The translations under genes were made by a program, and so were the position numbers. The notes beneath the pieces were generated by a model that had not been told where the DNA came from, did no database searches, and saw nothing but the letters and a program-made list of their open reading frames with translations. Source: Robinsoniella peoriensis (GTDB taxonomy: Bacteria > Bacillota > Clostridia > Lachnospirales > Lachnospiraceae). Taken from it: a stretch of DNA of 64,000 bases. The DNA lies in NCBI RefSeq assembly GCF_042680125.1, contig NZ_JBHTNY010000011.1, one strand, 5' to 3'. This document shows, piece after piece, positions 52,892 to 62,223 of the stretch (positions are counted from its first letter, which is position 1; every line of letters starts with the position of its first letter).

Positions 52892-53737
52892 GTGAACTAT
52901 CAAAAGATAGACGGAATAGAATTCAAAATGGGTAAGCAATTTGACTTTAGTTTCTTAAAAAAATATGGTAAAGTGTTTAAAGTATTTGATGACCAAGATT
53001 CAGGAAATATTTGTTTTGGAATAGAGAGTCAAGGAGGAAGAATATTTGTCAAATTTGCAGGAGCACAAACTGCAGAATATGATGGGGATATTTCTAAAGC
53101 AATTGAAAGATTAAAGTCAACAGTACCTGTATATGACTCTATCAAACACACCTCACTGATTAAGTATATTAGTTCAGAAGAAATTGGCAAGGGATTTGCT
53201 ATGATATTTGAGTGGCAGGATGGAGAATGCATGGGGAGAATGTATGAAGAATCTCATCGAAATATTATGAGTTTACCTTTGGATGAAAAGATACTTATTT
53301 TTCAAAGTATTATTGATTTCTTAATTGATACAGCCAAAATGGGGTATGTTGCAATTGATTTTTACGATGGCAATATTATGTACAACAGATTAAATAAGAC
53401 TACTAATATTTGTGATATAGATTTCGTCAGAAAGAGTCCAGGCAGCAACGATATGGGACAGATGTGGGGAAGTGCAAGATTTATGTCACCGGAAGAATAT
53501 AAATTGGGAGAAATTCTAGATGAAATCACCAATGTTTTTACAATTGGACAGATGGGATTTTCTTTGTTTACGGATAGCGAACGTGATAAGGAAGGATGGC
53601 CACTGTCTGCATCAAGTTATAATGTTCTTATGAAAGCAATCAGTCCGGATCGGATGGATAGATATATAAGTTTAGCTGAGTTTAGTGAGTGCTGGAATGA
53701 AGCCATTAAAAGCAGTATTGCCGTCAGGTATATCTGA
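52892..53737 (+). CDS. Divergent protein-kinase-like protein
   Basis: A 281-residue protein with a reduced protein-kinase fold. The N-lobe has the ATP-lysine strand GRIFVKFAG near residue 50, the hinge follows FAMIFEWQDGE near 105, the catalytic loop reads VAIDFYDGNIMYN (near 152, with D and N in place), and the DFG motif is replaced by DIDF near 176. An APE-like MSPEEYKLGE follows. The first half is AT-rich compared with the flanks. It starts with GTG. A large helicase gene begins 87 bases downstream on the same strand, so the two are probably cotranscribed. Confidence 0.8.
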   Translation: MNYQKIDGIEFKMGKQFDFSFLKKYGKVFKVFDDQDSGNICFGIESQGGRIFVKFAGAQTAEYDGDISKAIERLKSTVPVYDSIKHTSLIKYISSEEIGKGFAMIFEWQDGECMGRMYEESHRNIMSLPLDEKILIFQSIIDFLIDTAKMGYVAIDFYDGNIMYNRLNKTTNICDIDFVRKSPGSNDMGQMWGSARFMSPEEYKLGEILDEITNVFTIGQMGFSLFTDSERDKEGWPLSASSYNVLMKAISPDRMDRYISLAEFSECWNEAIKSSIAVRYI

Positions 53738-53824
53738 TAATTTGGGTCTGATGCTTCAGTGGACATGGTATCACGATGACATAGAGATTATTGAGGAGGA
53801 AAAATAGGGAGGGGGCGTACACGT

Positions 53825-56800
53825 ATGGGGTTTATTCGCGATTTGTTTAAAAAGATAAAGACTATCGAAGTCAAAAGGCAAAATATAACAGCAGAACAAA
53901 ATGTAAATGTCATGCAATTACTGAGCCTTCGTGAGTATATGAATGAAATTCTTCAGGCGGATAGATATATTGCAAAGAGTGAATATAAAGACGAGATTCA
54001 TAAGCACAAAGACGTAATAGAATTCTTTATAGTGCTTAAAAATAGTAGTATGCTTGATTTGTTTTGCAAAAAGTATAGTGTTGATTTGGAAGTGGTACAA
54101 GAGAGTATAGATTTATATTCGAACTTTGAATGCTTTGTTGACCGGCACAATGAAATATTTGTTTCAAATAAGATGCTGGCAGAAAAAGAATATTTGGATA
54201 ATATTTTAAAGACAGTAGATCCGAAGATATTATTAGACGATGATCAGCGCAAAGTAATATTAACAGATGAAGATTATTGTTTGGTTATTGCCGGTGCCGG
54301 AGCAGGAAAAACAACAACAGTAGCAGCCAAGGTAAAGTATCTTGTGGAAAAAAGAAAAGTTGATCCGGCTCAGATTTTGGTAGTGTCATTTACAAATAAG
54401 GCGGTTAATGAGCTAAAAGAAAAAATAAATGATGATCTGAATATAAAATGCCCTATTGCAACGTTTCATTCAACAGGAAATGCTATTATTCATAAGAATG
54501 CACCTGATGAAAAGTTGAATATCGTAGAGAATTCAAAACTGTATTTTGTTATAAGGGATTATTTTAGGGGGTCTATTATTCAGAATGAAAATGTAGTTAA
54601 TAAGCTGATTATGTTTTTTGCATCATACTTTGATGCACCATATGAAGGTGATAACTTAAATGTTTTTTTTAATCAGATAGCTAAAGCAAATTATTCTACC
54701 ATGAGAAGTGATTTGGAGGATTTTAAAAGGGAGGTTATAGATTCTCGTACAAATAAGTCAGTTACAATACAGAATGAAGTGTTGCGCTCACACCAGGAAG
54801 TTGAAATAGCCAATTTCCTGTATTTGAATAATATTGATTATGAGTATGAGCCTATTTATCAGTATAATATTACATACGCGCGCAAACCATATACACCCGA
54901 TTTTATTATAAAGCAGGATGGAAAGGTTGCATATATTGAGCATTTTGGGATTACTGAAGATGGAAAAAATGACAGATTCAGTGATAAGGAAGTAGAAGCA
55001 TATAAGAAAGCAGTAAATGACAAAGTAATACTTCATCGTAAGCATGGAACGATTCTGATCTATACATTTTCAAAATATAAAGATGGTAAACCGTTACTTA
55101 CTCACTTAAGAGAAAGGATGGAGCAGCATGGATTTGAATTAAAGCAGCGTTCTAATAAAGAAGTTATGGAAATGCTCGTAGCTGGTGAGGAAAATAGATA
55201 TGTTCGTAAACTGGTTAATCTTATCTGTCGATTTATATCTAATTTTAAGGTAAATGGATACACGTCAGAAGATTTTAATCGAATGTATCACTCTACCCAG
55301 AACGTGAGGACAAGACTATTTTTAGATATTTGTAACGACTGCTTTTTAGAATATGAGAAATATTTAAAGAAAAATAAAGCTGTTGATTTTCAGGATATGA
55401 TAAATGAGTCTGCAAGAATTTTACGTGAAGTACAAGAAATGAAACAAAAACTGGATTTTAAATACGTGATTGTTGATGAATATCAGGATATCTCCCGTCA
55501 GAGATTTGATCTGACTAAGGCTCTTTCAGAAGTAACGGATGCAAAGATCATTGCAGTGGGGGATGATTGGCAGTCAATCTATGCATTTAGTGGTTCAGAT
55601 ATTACCCTGTTTACAAAATTTCAGGAAAAAATGGGATATGCTAAACTCCTGAAGATTGTAAAAACATATCGTAATTCCCAGCAAGTAATAGATATTGCCG
55701 GTAATTTTATTCAGAAAAATACAGAACAAATTTCAAAAAAACTGGAATCACCAAAGCAAATTAGTGAGCCGGTAATTATCTATACTTATGACGGAACATA
55801 CAAAGGTAAAAATGGAACTAGAAGAAGCGGTGTTAATTATGCAACAGCCAATGCCACCCAGGTGGCATTGAAACAAATAGTGCATTACAGTAAACAAGAA
55901 GGACGAAAGTCAGAGTCCATACTGTTACTTGGACGATTTGGGTTTGACGGTGACCAGTTAGAAAAATCAGGTTTATTTGAATACACGAGCAGAGGCAGTA
56001 AGATTAAAAGTGTGATGTTTCCAGAGCTGGATATTACATTTATGACAGCGCATTCGTCCAAAGGTCTTGGTTATGATGAGGTTATTATTATAAATGGAAA
56101 AAATGAAACTTATGGATTTCCATCAAAAATAGAGGATGATCCGGTATTGTCCTTTGTGATAAAAGGGGATCGATCCATTGATTATGCTGAGGAACGCAGA
56201 CTTTTTTATGTTGCAATGACAAGAACAAAAAATCGTGTTTACTTTATTGCACCGGAACAGAATCCGTCTGAGTTTTTGGTTGAGTTAAAGAGAGATTACA
56301 AAAACGTAGTAATTTATGGAAATTGGAACGAAGAGGAACCTAAAACGATAGGACGAAAGTCATGCCCATTATGTGGATATCCGCTGCAGCTTAAATATAA
56401 AAATTCATATGGATTAAGGTTATATATTTGTACAAATGAACCGGAATTATGTGGATTCATGACGAATAAGCATAAAGCAGGAAAGCTTTCAATATTGAAA
56501 TGTGATCAATGCAGAGATGGTTATCTTATTGTAAAATCTTCTAAATCGAATGATTACTTTCAGGGATGTACAAACTATAAGAAGGATGGAACTGGCTGCA
56601 ACAATGTGATAAGCAAAAATAAGTTTTATGATATGATGGGATATGAACTCGAATCAGATCAGCTGCAGGAAACAAAAGATGATACAAAAAGCCAGCTGAT
56701 GCACAACTCACAAAGCGATACAGAAAATAAAAAGAAACAAAAAATACTGCATGTGTATGAAACCCGGGAAGATAGTATTTCCATAAAGATAGGCAAATTT

Positions 56801-57208
56801 GAACCCGTTTTATGTAGAGAACGGGATTTGAATGAAATCGTACATTGTATTCTTAGTGCGCTGCAAAGTGTTAGTAATGTTCGTTATTATGGCATAACAA
56901 TGCTGACGGATGTGCTCGTAGGAAATACTTCGAAAAGACTATTGGATAATAAGCTAAATACAGTACCACAATTTGGGAAAATAAACTATGCATCCAGAGA
57001 CGAGATCTACGCAATTATTGAATGGCTGATTGATAATAAATTTATTTTAAAAACAAAAGGCCAGTATCCTGTACTGCATCCAACCTATAATGGAATGCAT
57101 TACGATGAGAAGATGACATTAAAGCAACTGAAACAATTAAAAAGGTATTTAGAGCAGCAGACAAAGAATGTGATAGAAAATGTAGATATCCGTGCCACCA
57201 CACGGTGA
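53825..57208 (+). CDS. UvrD/Rep-like helicase with embedded nuclease-like segment, zinc ribbons and C-terminal winged-helix-like domain
   Basis: A 1127-residue superfamily 1 helicase. Walker A GAGAGKTTT lies near residue 155, Walker B IVDEYQDIS near 548, VGDDWQSIYAFSGSD near 577, TAHSSKGLGYDEVII near 740 and YVAMTRTKNRVYFI near 795. Inserted at about 315-420 is a PD-(D/E)xK-like segment (YTPDFIIKQDGKVAYIEHFG). Cysteine-rich zinc ribbons fill about 845-940 (CPLCGYPLQ, CTNEPELCG, CDQCRDGYL, CTNYKKDGTGC), and an RQC/winged-helix-like domain ends the protein. The mix suggests DNA repair or defence. Ribosome site GGGAGGGGG. Confidence 0.85.
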   Translation: MGFIRDLFKKIKTIEVKRQNITAEQNVNVMQLLSLREYMNEILQADRYIAKSEYKDEIHKHKDVIEFFIVLKNSSMLDLFCKKYSVDLEVVQESIDLYSNFECFVDRHNEIFVSNKMLAEKEYLDNILKTVDPKILLDDDQRKVILTDEDYCLVIAGAGAGKTTTVAAKVKYLVEKRKVDPAQILVVSFTNKAVNELKEKINDDLNIKCPIATFHSTGNAIIHKNAPDEKLNIVENSKLYFVIRDYFRGSIIQNENVVNKLIMFFASYFDAPYEGDNLNVFFNQIAKANYSTMRSDLEDFKREVIDSRTNKSVTIQNEVLRSHQEVEIANFLYLNNIDYEYEPIYQYNITYARKPYTPDFIIKQDGKVAYIEHFGITEDGKNDRFSDKEVEAYKKAVNDKVILHRKHGTILIYTFSKYKDGKPLLTHLRERMEQHGFELKQRSNKEVMEMLVAGEENRYVRKLVNLICRFISNFKVNGYTSEDFNRMYHSTQNVRTRLFLDICNDCFLEYEKYLKKNKAVDFQDMINESARILREVQEMKQKLDFKYVIVDEYQDISRQRFDLTKALSEVTDAKIIAVGDDWQSIYAFSGSDITLFTKFQEKMGYAKLLKIVKTYRNSQQVIDIAGNFIQKNTEQISKKLESPKQISEPVIIYTYDGTYKGKNGTRRSGVNYATANATQVALKQIVHYSKQEGRKSESILLLGRFGFDGDQLEKSGLFEYTSRGSKIKSVMFPELDITFMTAHSSKGLGYDEVIIINGKNETYGFPSKIEDDPVLSFVIKGDRSIDYAEERRLFYVAMTRTKNRVYFIAPEQNPSEFLVELKRDYKNVVIYGNWNEEEPKTIGRKSCPLCGYPLQLKYKNSYGLRLYICTNEPELCGFMTNKHKAGKLSILKCDQCRDGYLIVKSSKSNDYFQGCTNYKKDGTGCNNVISKNKFYDMMGYELESDQLQETKDDTKSQLMHNSQSDTENKKKQKILHVYETREDSISIKIGKFEPVLCRERDLNEIVHCILSALQSVSNVRYYGITMLTDVLVGNTSKRLLDNKLNTVPQFGKINYASRDEIYAIIEWLIDNKFILKTKGQYPVLHPTYNGMHYDEKMTLKQLKQLKRYLEQQTKNVIENVDIRATTR

Positions 57209-57254
57209 GGATTGTATAAAATTGTGTTAAAAATAAATGTTACAGGAGGTATAT

Positions 57255-59006
57255 ATGATTAAGATTCAAAACCTGTCCTACTCGTATCAACAAAAGGACT
57301 TATATAAAAAGGTTTCATTTACAATAGAGGATAATAAGCATTGTGCATTGATTGGTGCCAATGGTACAGGAAAAAGTACGCTGCTGAATTTGCTGATGAA
57401 CTCAGATGAGTATCTGTACGATGGAAAAATAGAAATTGAAGGCTCAGGCAGAATTGGATATGTCAGCCAATTTTCGCAACTAGATCAAAAAGAAGATTTG
57501 ACTGTTTTTCAGTATCTCAGTGAGGAGTTTGTGAAGCTTGAGCAGAAAATCATTGATTACTGTAAGGAAATGGAGACTGCTGTCAATCTGGAATCTATTT
57601 TTGAGAAATATCAGAAAGTACTGGATGAATTTAATGCCATTGATGGAGATTGTTACGAAAGCAATATTAAGAAGCAGTTAAAAGTAGCTGATTTACAAAA
57701 GGCAGAAGGACAGAAAATCAGTAGTCTGAGTGGCGGAGAATTTAAGCTGGTTCAGGTGATCAGAGAGATGATGCTTAGCCCAAGACTTCTGATAATGGAT
57801 GAACCTGATGTGTTTTTGGATTTTGATCATCTGAATGCTTTGAGCAATCTGATTAATGCCCATAAAGGAACCCTTCTTATTATCACCCATAACCGGTATC
57901 TGTTAAACCATTGTTTTAATAAGATACTTCACATGGAAAACATGGATCTTCAAGAATTTGAAGGAACCTATACAGAATATAATTATGAACTTCTTGCCAC
58001 AAAGATTGATCTGGAAGCAGCTGCTGCTGCAGACCAGGCAGAGATAGACCGTCAAAGTAAAATCTTAGAAAAGGCCAGAGTAAAAGCAACATCAATGGAT
58101 AATGCATCCCTCGGTAAAGCGGTACATGCAAGACAGACTTTGCTTGATCGGCTAAAAACCAGAAAAACTAAGGCTCCTTTCGTAGATATCAAATATCCGG
58201 AGATTCATTTTGAACTTGAAAGAGAAGTGGTAAATGAAAACATTCTTGAATTGACTGATTATAGTGTTGCATTTGATGAACAGCTTTTAGACCATGTTAA
58301 TTTTGTAATGAAACCCCAGGATCATGTCGCAATTGTTGGAAATAATGGAACTGGAAAAACAACACTGCTTCGTGAAATCTTTGAAAATAATAAAGAAGCT
58401 ATTAGGATTAGTGAGCATGCTGAGATTGGTATTTTTTCTCAGATTACGGGCTCATTATATGATGACACAAAAACTTTGCTTGAGATTTTTGAAGAAAAAG
58501 GTGTTGAAACCAAACAGAATGCAGTGGACTATTTGAAAAAATATGGATTTGAAGAAGAGACTCTAGATCAAAAAGTGAGTGATTTATCTGGTGGAGAAAA
58601 AGACTTATTTCAATTAGCTGTGATTTCATTAGGAAGGGCCAACTTCCTTCTGTTGGATGAGCCCACGGGGCATTTGGATGTTTATGCACAGATTGCATTG
58701 GAGCAGGCGATTTCAGCGTACAAAGGTGCAATCCTTATGGTATCTCATGACTTTTACACGGTAGCCAATTGCGTGGACTATGTATTATTGGTAGAAAATA
58801 ATACTGTACGGAGAATGTCTATCCGTAAATTCAGACAGATGATTTATGCCAATCATTTTGACAAGGATTATCTGCTTTTGGAACAAAAGAAGAAAGAGAC
58901 AGAAACCAGAATTCAACAGTTGCTTCAGATAAATGAATTTAGTAAGGCAAAGGATCTAATGGGATTATTAGGAGAAATTATTAAGAAAATGAGCGTATTG
59001 GAGTAG
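57255..59006 (+). CDS. ABC-F family ATPase (ribosome protection type)
   Basis: A 583-residue protein with two ABC ATPase domains and no membrane segments. First domain: Walker A GANGTGKSTLL (near 34) and LSGGEFKLV; second: GNNGTGKTTLL (near 354) and LSGGEKDLFQLAV with LLLDEPTGHLDV. A long linker (about 240-310) lies between, where ABC-F proteins contact the ribosome. Such proteins clear antibiotics such as lincosamides, streptogramins or pleuromutilins from ribosomes, or assist translation; which applies here is not known. The ATG at 57255 has AGGAGGT upstream. Confidence 0.92.
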   Translation: MIKIQNLSYSYQQKDLYKKVSFTIEDNKHCALIGANGTGKSTLLNLLMNSDEYLYDGKIEIEGSGRIGYVSQFSQLDQKEDLTVFQYLSEEFVKLEQKIIDYCKEMETAVNLESIFEKYQKVLDEFNAIDGDCYESNIKKQLKVADLQKAEGQKISSLSGGEFKLVQVIREMMLSPRLLIMDEPDVFLDFDHLNALSNLINAHKGTLLIITHNRYLLNHCFNKILHMENMDLQEFEGTYTEYNYELLATKIDLEAAAAADQAEIDRQSKILEKARVKATSMDNASLGKAVHARQTLLDRLKTRKTKAPFVDIKYPEIHFELEREVVNENILELTDYSVAFDEQLLDHVNFVMKPQDHVAIVGNNGTGKTTLLREIFENNKEAIRISEHAEIGIFSQITGSLYDDTKTLLEIFEEKGVETKQNAVDYLKKYGFEEETLDQKVSDLSGGEKDLFQLAVISLGRANFLLLDEPTGHLDVYAQIALEQAISAYKGAILMVSHDFYTVANCVDYVLLVENNTVRRMSIRKFRQMIYANHFDKDYLLLEQKKKETETRIQQLLQINEFSKAKDLMGLLGEIIKKMSVLE

Positions 59007-59168
59007 AAGTAATTGCACGTGTAATATCAACTCATACTACAGAATATTTGCAAGAACGATATTTTGAGGGGGAGTCATATCAGCAGGTATGGGTTCTAAC
59101 GATTCCATGAAATGGAATTGTAACTTTGTATAATAAGAATTTAGATGAAGCGCGTATAGGGGGAAATC

Positions 59169-59873
59169 GTGGCGGCAGCTCTCTATGATACGGACCTGGA
59201 AAACGGACATTTTTGTATAAAGGATGGCTACAGTCATCTGAAAGAAGAGATGCTTCTTTACGCTGAAAAGAATCTAAAGAACGATGATGTATTTGAATCA
59301 TTTATTGCAGATTCTGATTTGGAATTTCAGCGTATTGCTTATCGAAACGGATACTTTCCAACTACAAATAAAGAGTGTGATGCATATTTTCCCGTTGAAG
59401 AACGCTCTCTGGACTATAAATTGCCTGAGGGATTTCGAATTGCCAGCATGGCAGATCAATATGATATATTCAAGTATGGAGAGGTATTGTTTAAGGGTTT
59501 TAACCATGAAAAAGAAGACAAAAAATTTTCCCCGACAGAAAAGGAAATTGAACATGGTCATGATGAATTTAATGCTCCGAAAGTAAATAAGGAACTGAAA
59601 ATGATTGCACTTGATTCAGACGGCGAGTTTGCTGCTTATTGCGGTATGTGGTATGATCAGGATTCGGAATATGGAATTGTTGAACCGCTGGCAACAATAC
59701 CAAAATACAGAAAAATGGGGCTTGGCAGAGCTGTTGTCTATGAAGGAATAAAACGATGCAGAGAATTAGGAGCGAAATACATATTTGTGGGCTCTTCTCA
59801 GCAATTTTATTATTCCATTGGATTTATTCCTTATGGAAACGGAACCTATTGGGCGAAGAAGCGTGTTCAGTAG
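59169..59873 (+). CDS. GNAT-family acetyltransferase, possibly 5'-truncated
   Basis: A 234-residue protein ending in a GNAT domain (about 75-234): IVEPLATIPKYRKMGLGRAVVYEGIKRCRELGA carries the acetyl-CoA motif. The N-terminal part resembles the middle of a two-domain GNAT family of about 290-300 residues, so 50-60 residues may be missing. A GTG with TAGGGGGAAATC upstream could still start it. The 160 bases before it hold a fragment (RVISTHTTEYLQERYFEGE...) whose origin I cannot tell. Confidence 0.75.
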   Translation: MAAALYDTDLENGHFCIKDGYSHLKEEMLLYAEKNLKNDDVFESFIADSDLEFQRIAYRNGYFPTTNKECDAYFPVEERSLDYKLPEGFRIASMADQYDIFKYGEVLFKGFNHEKEDKKFSPTEKEIEHGHDEFNAPKVNKELKMIALDSDGEFAAYCGMWYDQDSEYGIVEPLATIPKYRKMGLGRAVVYEGIKRCRELGAKYIFVGSSQQFYYSIGFIPYGNGTYWAKKRVQ

Positions 59874-59900
59874 ATTATTTATGCAAATGATTATTCCCAA

Positions 59901-59952
59901 AGAAGTGTGAGCACTTATGCCTTAGAATTTAACTAAAGACATAAGCACTTCT
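59901..59952 (+). terminator. Hairpin after the acetyltransferase
   Basis: AGAAGTG and CACTTCT flank CTTATG/CATAAG, together forming a bulged stem without a strong T-run. Confidence 0.5.
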
Positions 59953-59990
59953 GGCAACGATTTAAAGTGTACTTTATGTTGCCAATTTTT
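59953..59990 (+). terminator. Intrinsic terminator before pckA
   Basis: GGCAAC / GTTGCC with an inner AAAGT/ACTTT pairing, then AATTTTT. Confidence 0.75.
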
Positions 59991-60106
59991 ACTGACACAG
60001 CAGGTATTTTGTATACATTTTTTATTTACAGCAACCCCAAAAGTCTATCAGATTCTGTACATGATAAACATTCATAAATTTTACATTATTTTTATAATTA
60101 AAGCTA

Positions 60107-60135
60107 TTGACTTTTTATTCACAAAGTGAGATGAT
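60107..60135 (+). promoter_or_regulatory. Possible pckA promoter
   Basis: TTGACT (60107-60112), 17 bases, GATGAT (60130-60135). The -10 is weak; the leader is about 35 bases. With two hairpins upstream, this accounts for the 301-base gap. Confidence 0.4.
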
Positions 60136-60174
60136 AGAAACAAATTCGGAAAAATGAAAGTGAGGTAAATTAAG

Positions 60175-61779
60175 ATGAGTAATATTGATTTAACACAGTA
60201 TGGCATTAATGGTGTAACAGAAATCGTTCGCAATCCTTCTTTTGATATGTTATTTGAGGAAGAGACAAAAGCAAGTTTAGAGGGTTTTGAAAAAGGCCAG
60301 GTAAGTGAACTTGGTGCAGTTAATGTTATGACTGGTATTTATACAGGACGTTCACCTCAGGACAAGTACATAGTTATGGATGAAAATTCTAAGGATAACG
60401 TATGGTGGACTTCTGCTGAATATAAGAATGACAATCATCCGGCTAGCCAGGAAGCATGGGATACAGTAAAGAAACTTGCTCAGGAAGTTCTTTCTAACAA
60501 AAGACTTTTTGTTGTAGACGCATTCTGTGGTGCTAACGAAGATACACGTATGGCAATTCGTTTTATCGTTGAGGTTGCTTGGCAGGCTCATTTCGTTACA
60601 AATATGTTTATCCAGCCTACAGCTGAAGAACTTGAAAACTTCGAACCAGATTTCATCGTATATAACGCTTCTAAAGCAAAAGTTGATAATTATAAAGAGT
60701 TAGGTCTTAATTCTGAAACTGCTGTAATGTTCAACATTTCCAGCCGCGAGCAGGTTATCGTTAATTCTTGGTACGGTGGAGAAATGAAGAAGGGTATGTT
60801 CTCTATGATGAACTACTATCTGCCACTGAAAGGCATTGCTTCTATGCATTGCTCAGCAAATACTGATTTGAACGGTGAAAATACAGCAATTTTCTTCGGA
60901 CTTTCCGGTACAGGTAAGACTACATTGTCAACAGATCCGAAAAGACTTCTGATCGGTGATGACGAACATGGCTGGGATGACAAGGGTATCTTTAACTTTG
61001 AAGGCGGATGCTACGCAAAAGTTATCAACCTTGACAAAGAATCTGAGCCAGATATCTACAATGCGATTAAACGCGACGCTCTTTTAGAGAATGTTACGGT
61101 TGACGCTGATGGTAAAATTGATTTCGATGATAAGAGCGTGACTGAGAATACTCGTGTATCTTACCCGATTAACCATATTAAAAATATTGTTCGTCCAGTT
61201 TCAACTGCTCCAGCTGCAAAGGATGTTATCTTCTTATCAGCAGATGCATTTGGTGTTCTTCCTCCAGTATCAGTTTTAACTCCAGAGCAGACACAGTATT
61301 ACTTCCTGTCTGGATTTACAGCAAAACTTGCTGGTACAGAGCGTGGAATTACAGAGCCTACACCTACTTTCTCTGCTTGCTTCGGACAGGCATTCCTGGA
61401 ACTGCATCCTACAAAATATGCAGAGGAACTTGTTAAGAGAATGCAGATGAGCGGCGCTAAAGCATATCTTGTAAATACAGGATGGAATGGTTCCGGAAAA
61501 CGTATCTCTATCCGTGATACACGTGGTATCATTGATGCGATTTTAGATGGTTCTATTGCAAAAGCACCAATGAAAAATCTTCCATACTTTAACTTTGAAA
61601 TTCCTACAGAGCTTCCAGGCGTTGATCCTAAAATTTTAGATCCTCGTGATACTTATGCAACTGCTTCCGATTGGGAGACAAAAGCAGTAGATCTGGCACA
61701 GCGTTTTGTAAAGAACTTTGCAAAATATGAAGGTAATGAGGCTGGAAAAGCATTAGTTTCTGCAGGTCCTCAGTTATAA
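60175..61779 (+). CDS. pckA: Phosphoenolpyruvate carboxykinase (ATP)
   Basis: A 534-residue ATP-dependent PEP carboxykinase, which interconverts oxaloacetate and PEP. In gut anaerobes it often works toward oxaloacetate and succinate. Signatures are TGRSPQDKYIV near residue 58, YYLPLKGIASMHCSAN near 218, the kinase-type loop GLSGTGKTTLSTD near 243, GDDEHGWDDKGIFNFEGGCYAK near 262 and NTGWNGSGKRISIRDTRGIIDAI near 438. Length is normal. Codons such as GAA, GGT, TTC and GTT are used in a way that suggests high expression. It has its own terminator. Confidence 0.96.
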   Translation: MSNIDLTQYGINGVTEIVRNPSFDMLFEEETKASLEGFEKGQVSELGAVNVMTGIYTGRSPQDKYIVMDENSKDNVWWTSAEYKNDNHPASQEAWDTVKKLAQEVLSNKRLFVVDAFCGANEDTRMAIRFIVEVAWQAHFVTNMFIQPTAEELENFEPDFIVYNASKAKVDNYKELGLNSETAVMFNISSREQVIVNSWYGGEMKKGMFSMMNYYLPLKGIASMHCSANTDLNGENTAIFFGLSGTGKTTLSTDPKRLLIGDDEHGWDDKGIFNFEGGCYAKVINLDKESEPDIYNAIKRDALLENVTVDADGKIDFDDKSVTENTRVSYPINHIKNIVRPVSTAPAAKDVIFLSADAFGVLPPVSVLTPEQTQYYFLSGFTAKLAGTERGITEPTPTFSACFGQAFLELHPTKYAEELVKRMQMSGAKAYLVNTGWNGSGKRISIRDTRGIIDAILDGSIAKAPMKNLPYFNFEIPTELPGVDPKILDPRDTYATASDWETKAVDLAQRFVKNFAKYEGNEAGKALVSAGPQL

Positions 61780-61842
61780 GATTAACCGGATTCTCTATTT
61801 TAATGAGTACGATGGTGTAATAATATAATGTGAATAAGATAG

Positions 61843-61889
61843 GGATCGGACTACAAAACCGCAAGGTTTGGCAGTCCGGTTCTTTTTTG
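61843..61889 (+). terminator. Terminator of pckA
   Basis: An 18-bp stem with two mismatches and G-U pairs (61843-61860 with 61865-61882) and a GCAA loop, ending in six Ts. Confidence 0.85.
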
Positions 61890-62223
61890 CATCTAAAACT
61901 TACAAGGATCAGGCAACGCAAACTATTTCTGCTAGGGAATTCTTCTTTGAACCTCCTAAAAAACATTAATGAAGATACGCTAAAGCTGGATAAGGTTTTT
62001 TTCTGTTCTCCGAAGGCCAACGCGTTCCCCGGAAATGGGTTATGTATGTCAGCAGCTTTGATTAATTGGTACTTTGACGGTAATGGTAAGCCATAAGTTT
62101 TTGATGCGTCATTTATAGGGGCAAATTCTGCAGGTTTATATTACAGCACATATCTTAACATATCTACATATAATATAAAAAATTCTGGCGCATGCAGCCA
62201 GCATATAAAGGTTTCGATGAATC
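61890..62223 (+). other. Gap after pckA with a possible gene remnant
   Basis: A frame across 61940-62096 reads LNLLKNINEDTLKLDKVFFC then SPKANAFPGNGLCMSAALIN and ends in a stop; it has no start or ribosome site. I cannot assign it. The remainder is AT-rich leader to the oxidase gene. Confidence 0.25.

Noticed and set aside
53738..53820. Short coding-like tail after the kinase (ending DDIEIIEEEK)
   Set aside because: No start or ribosome site; it may be a remnant but is too short to support.
61830..62096. 88-codon frame after pckA
   Set aside because: It begins inside the pckA terminator and has no ribosome site; at best a gene remnant.
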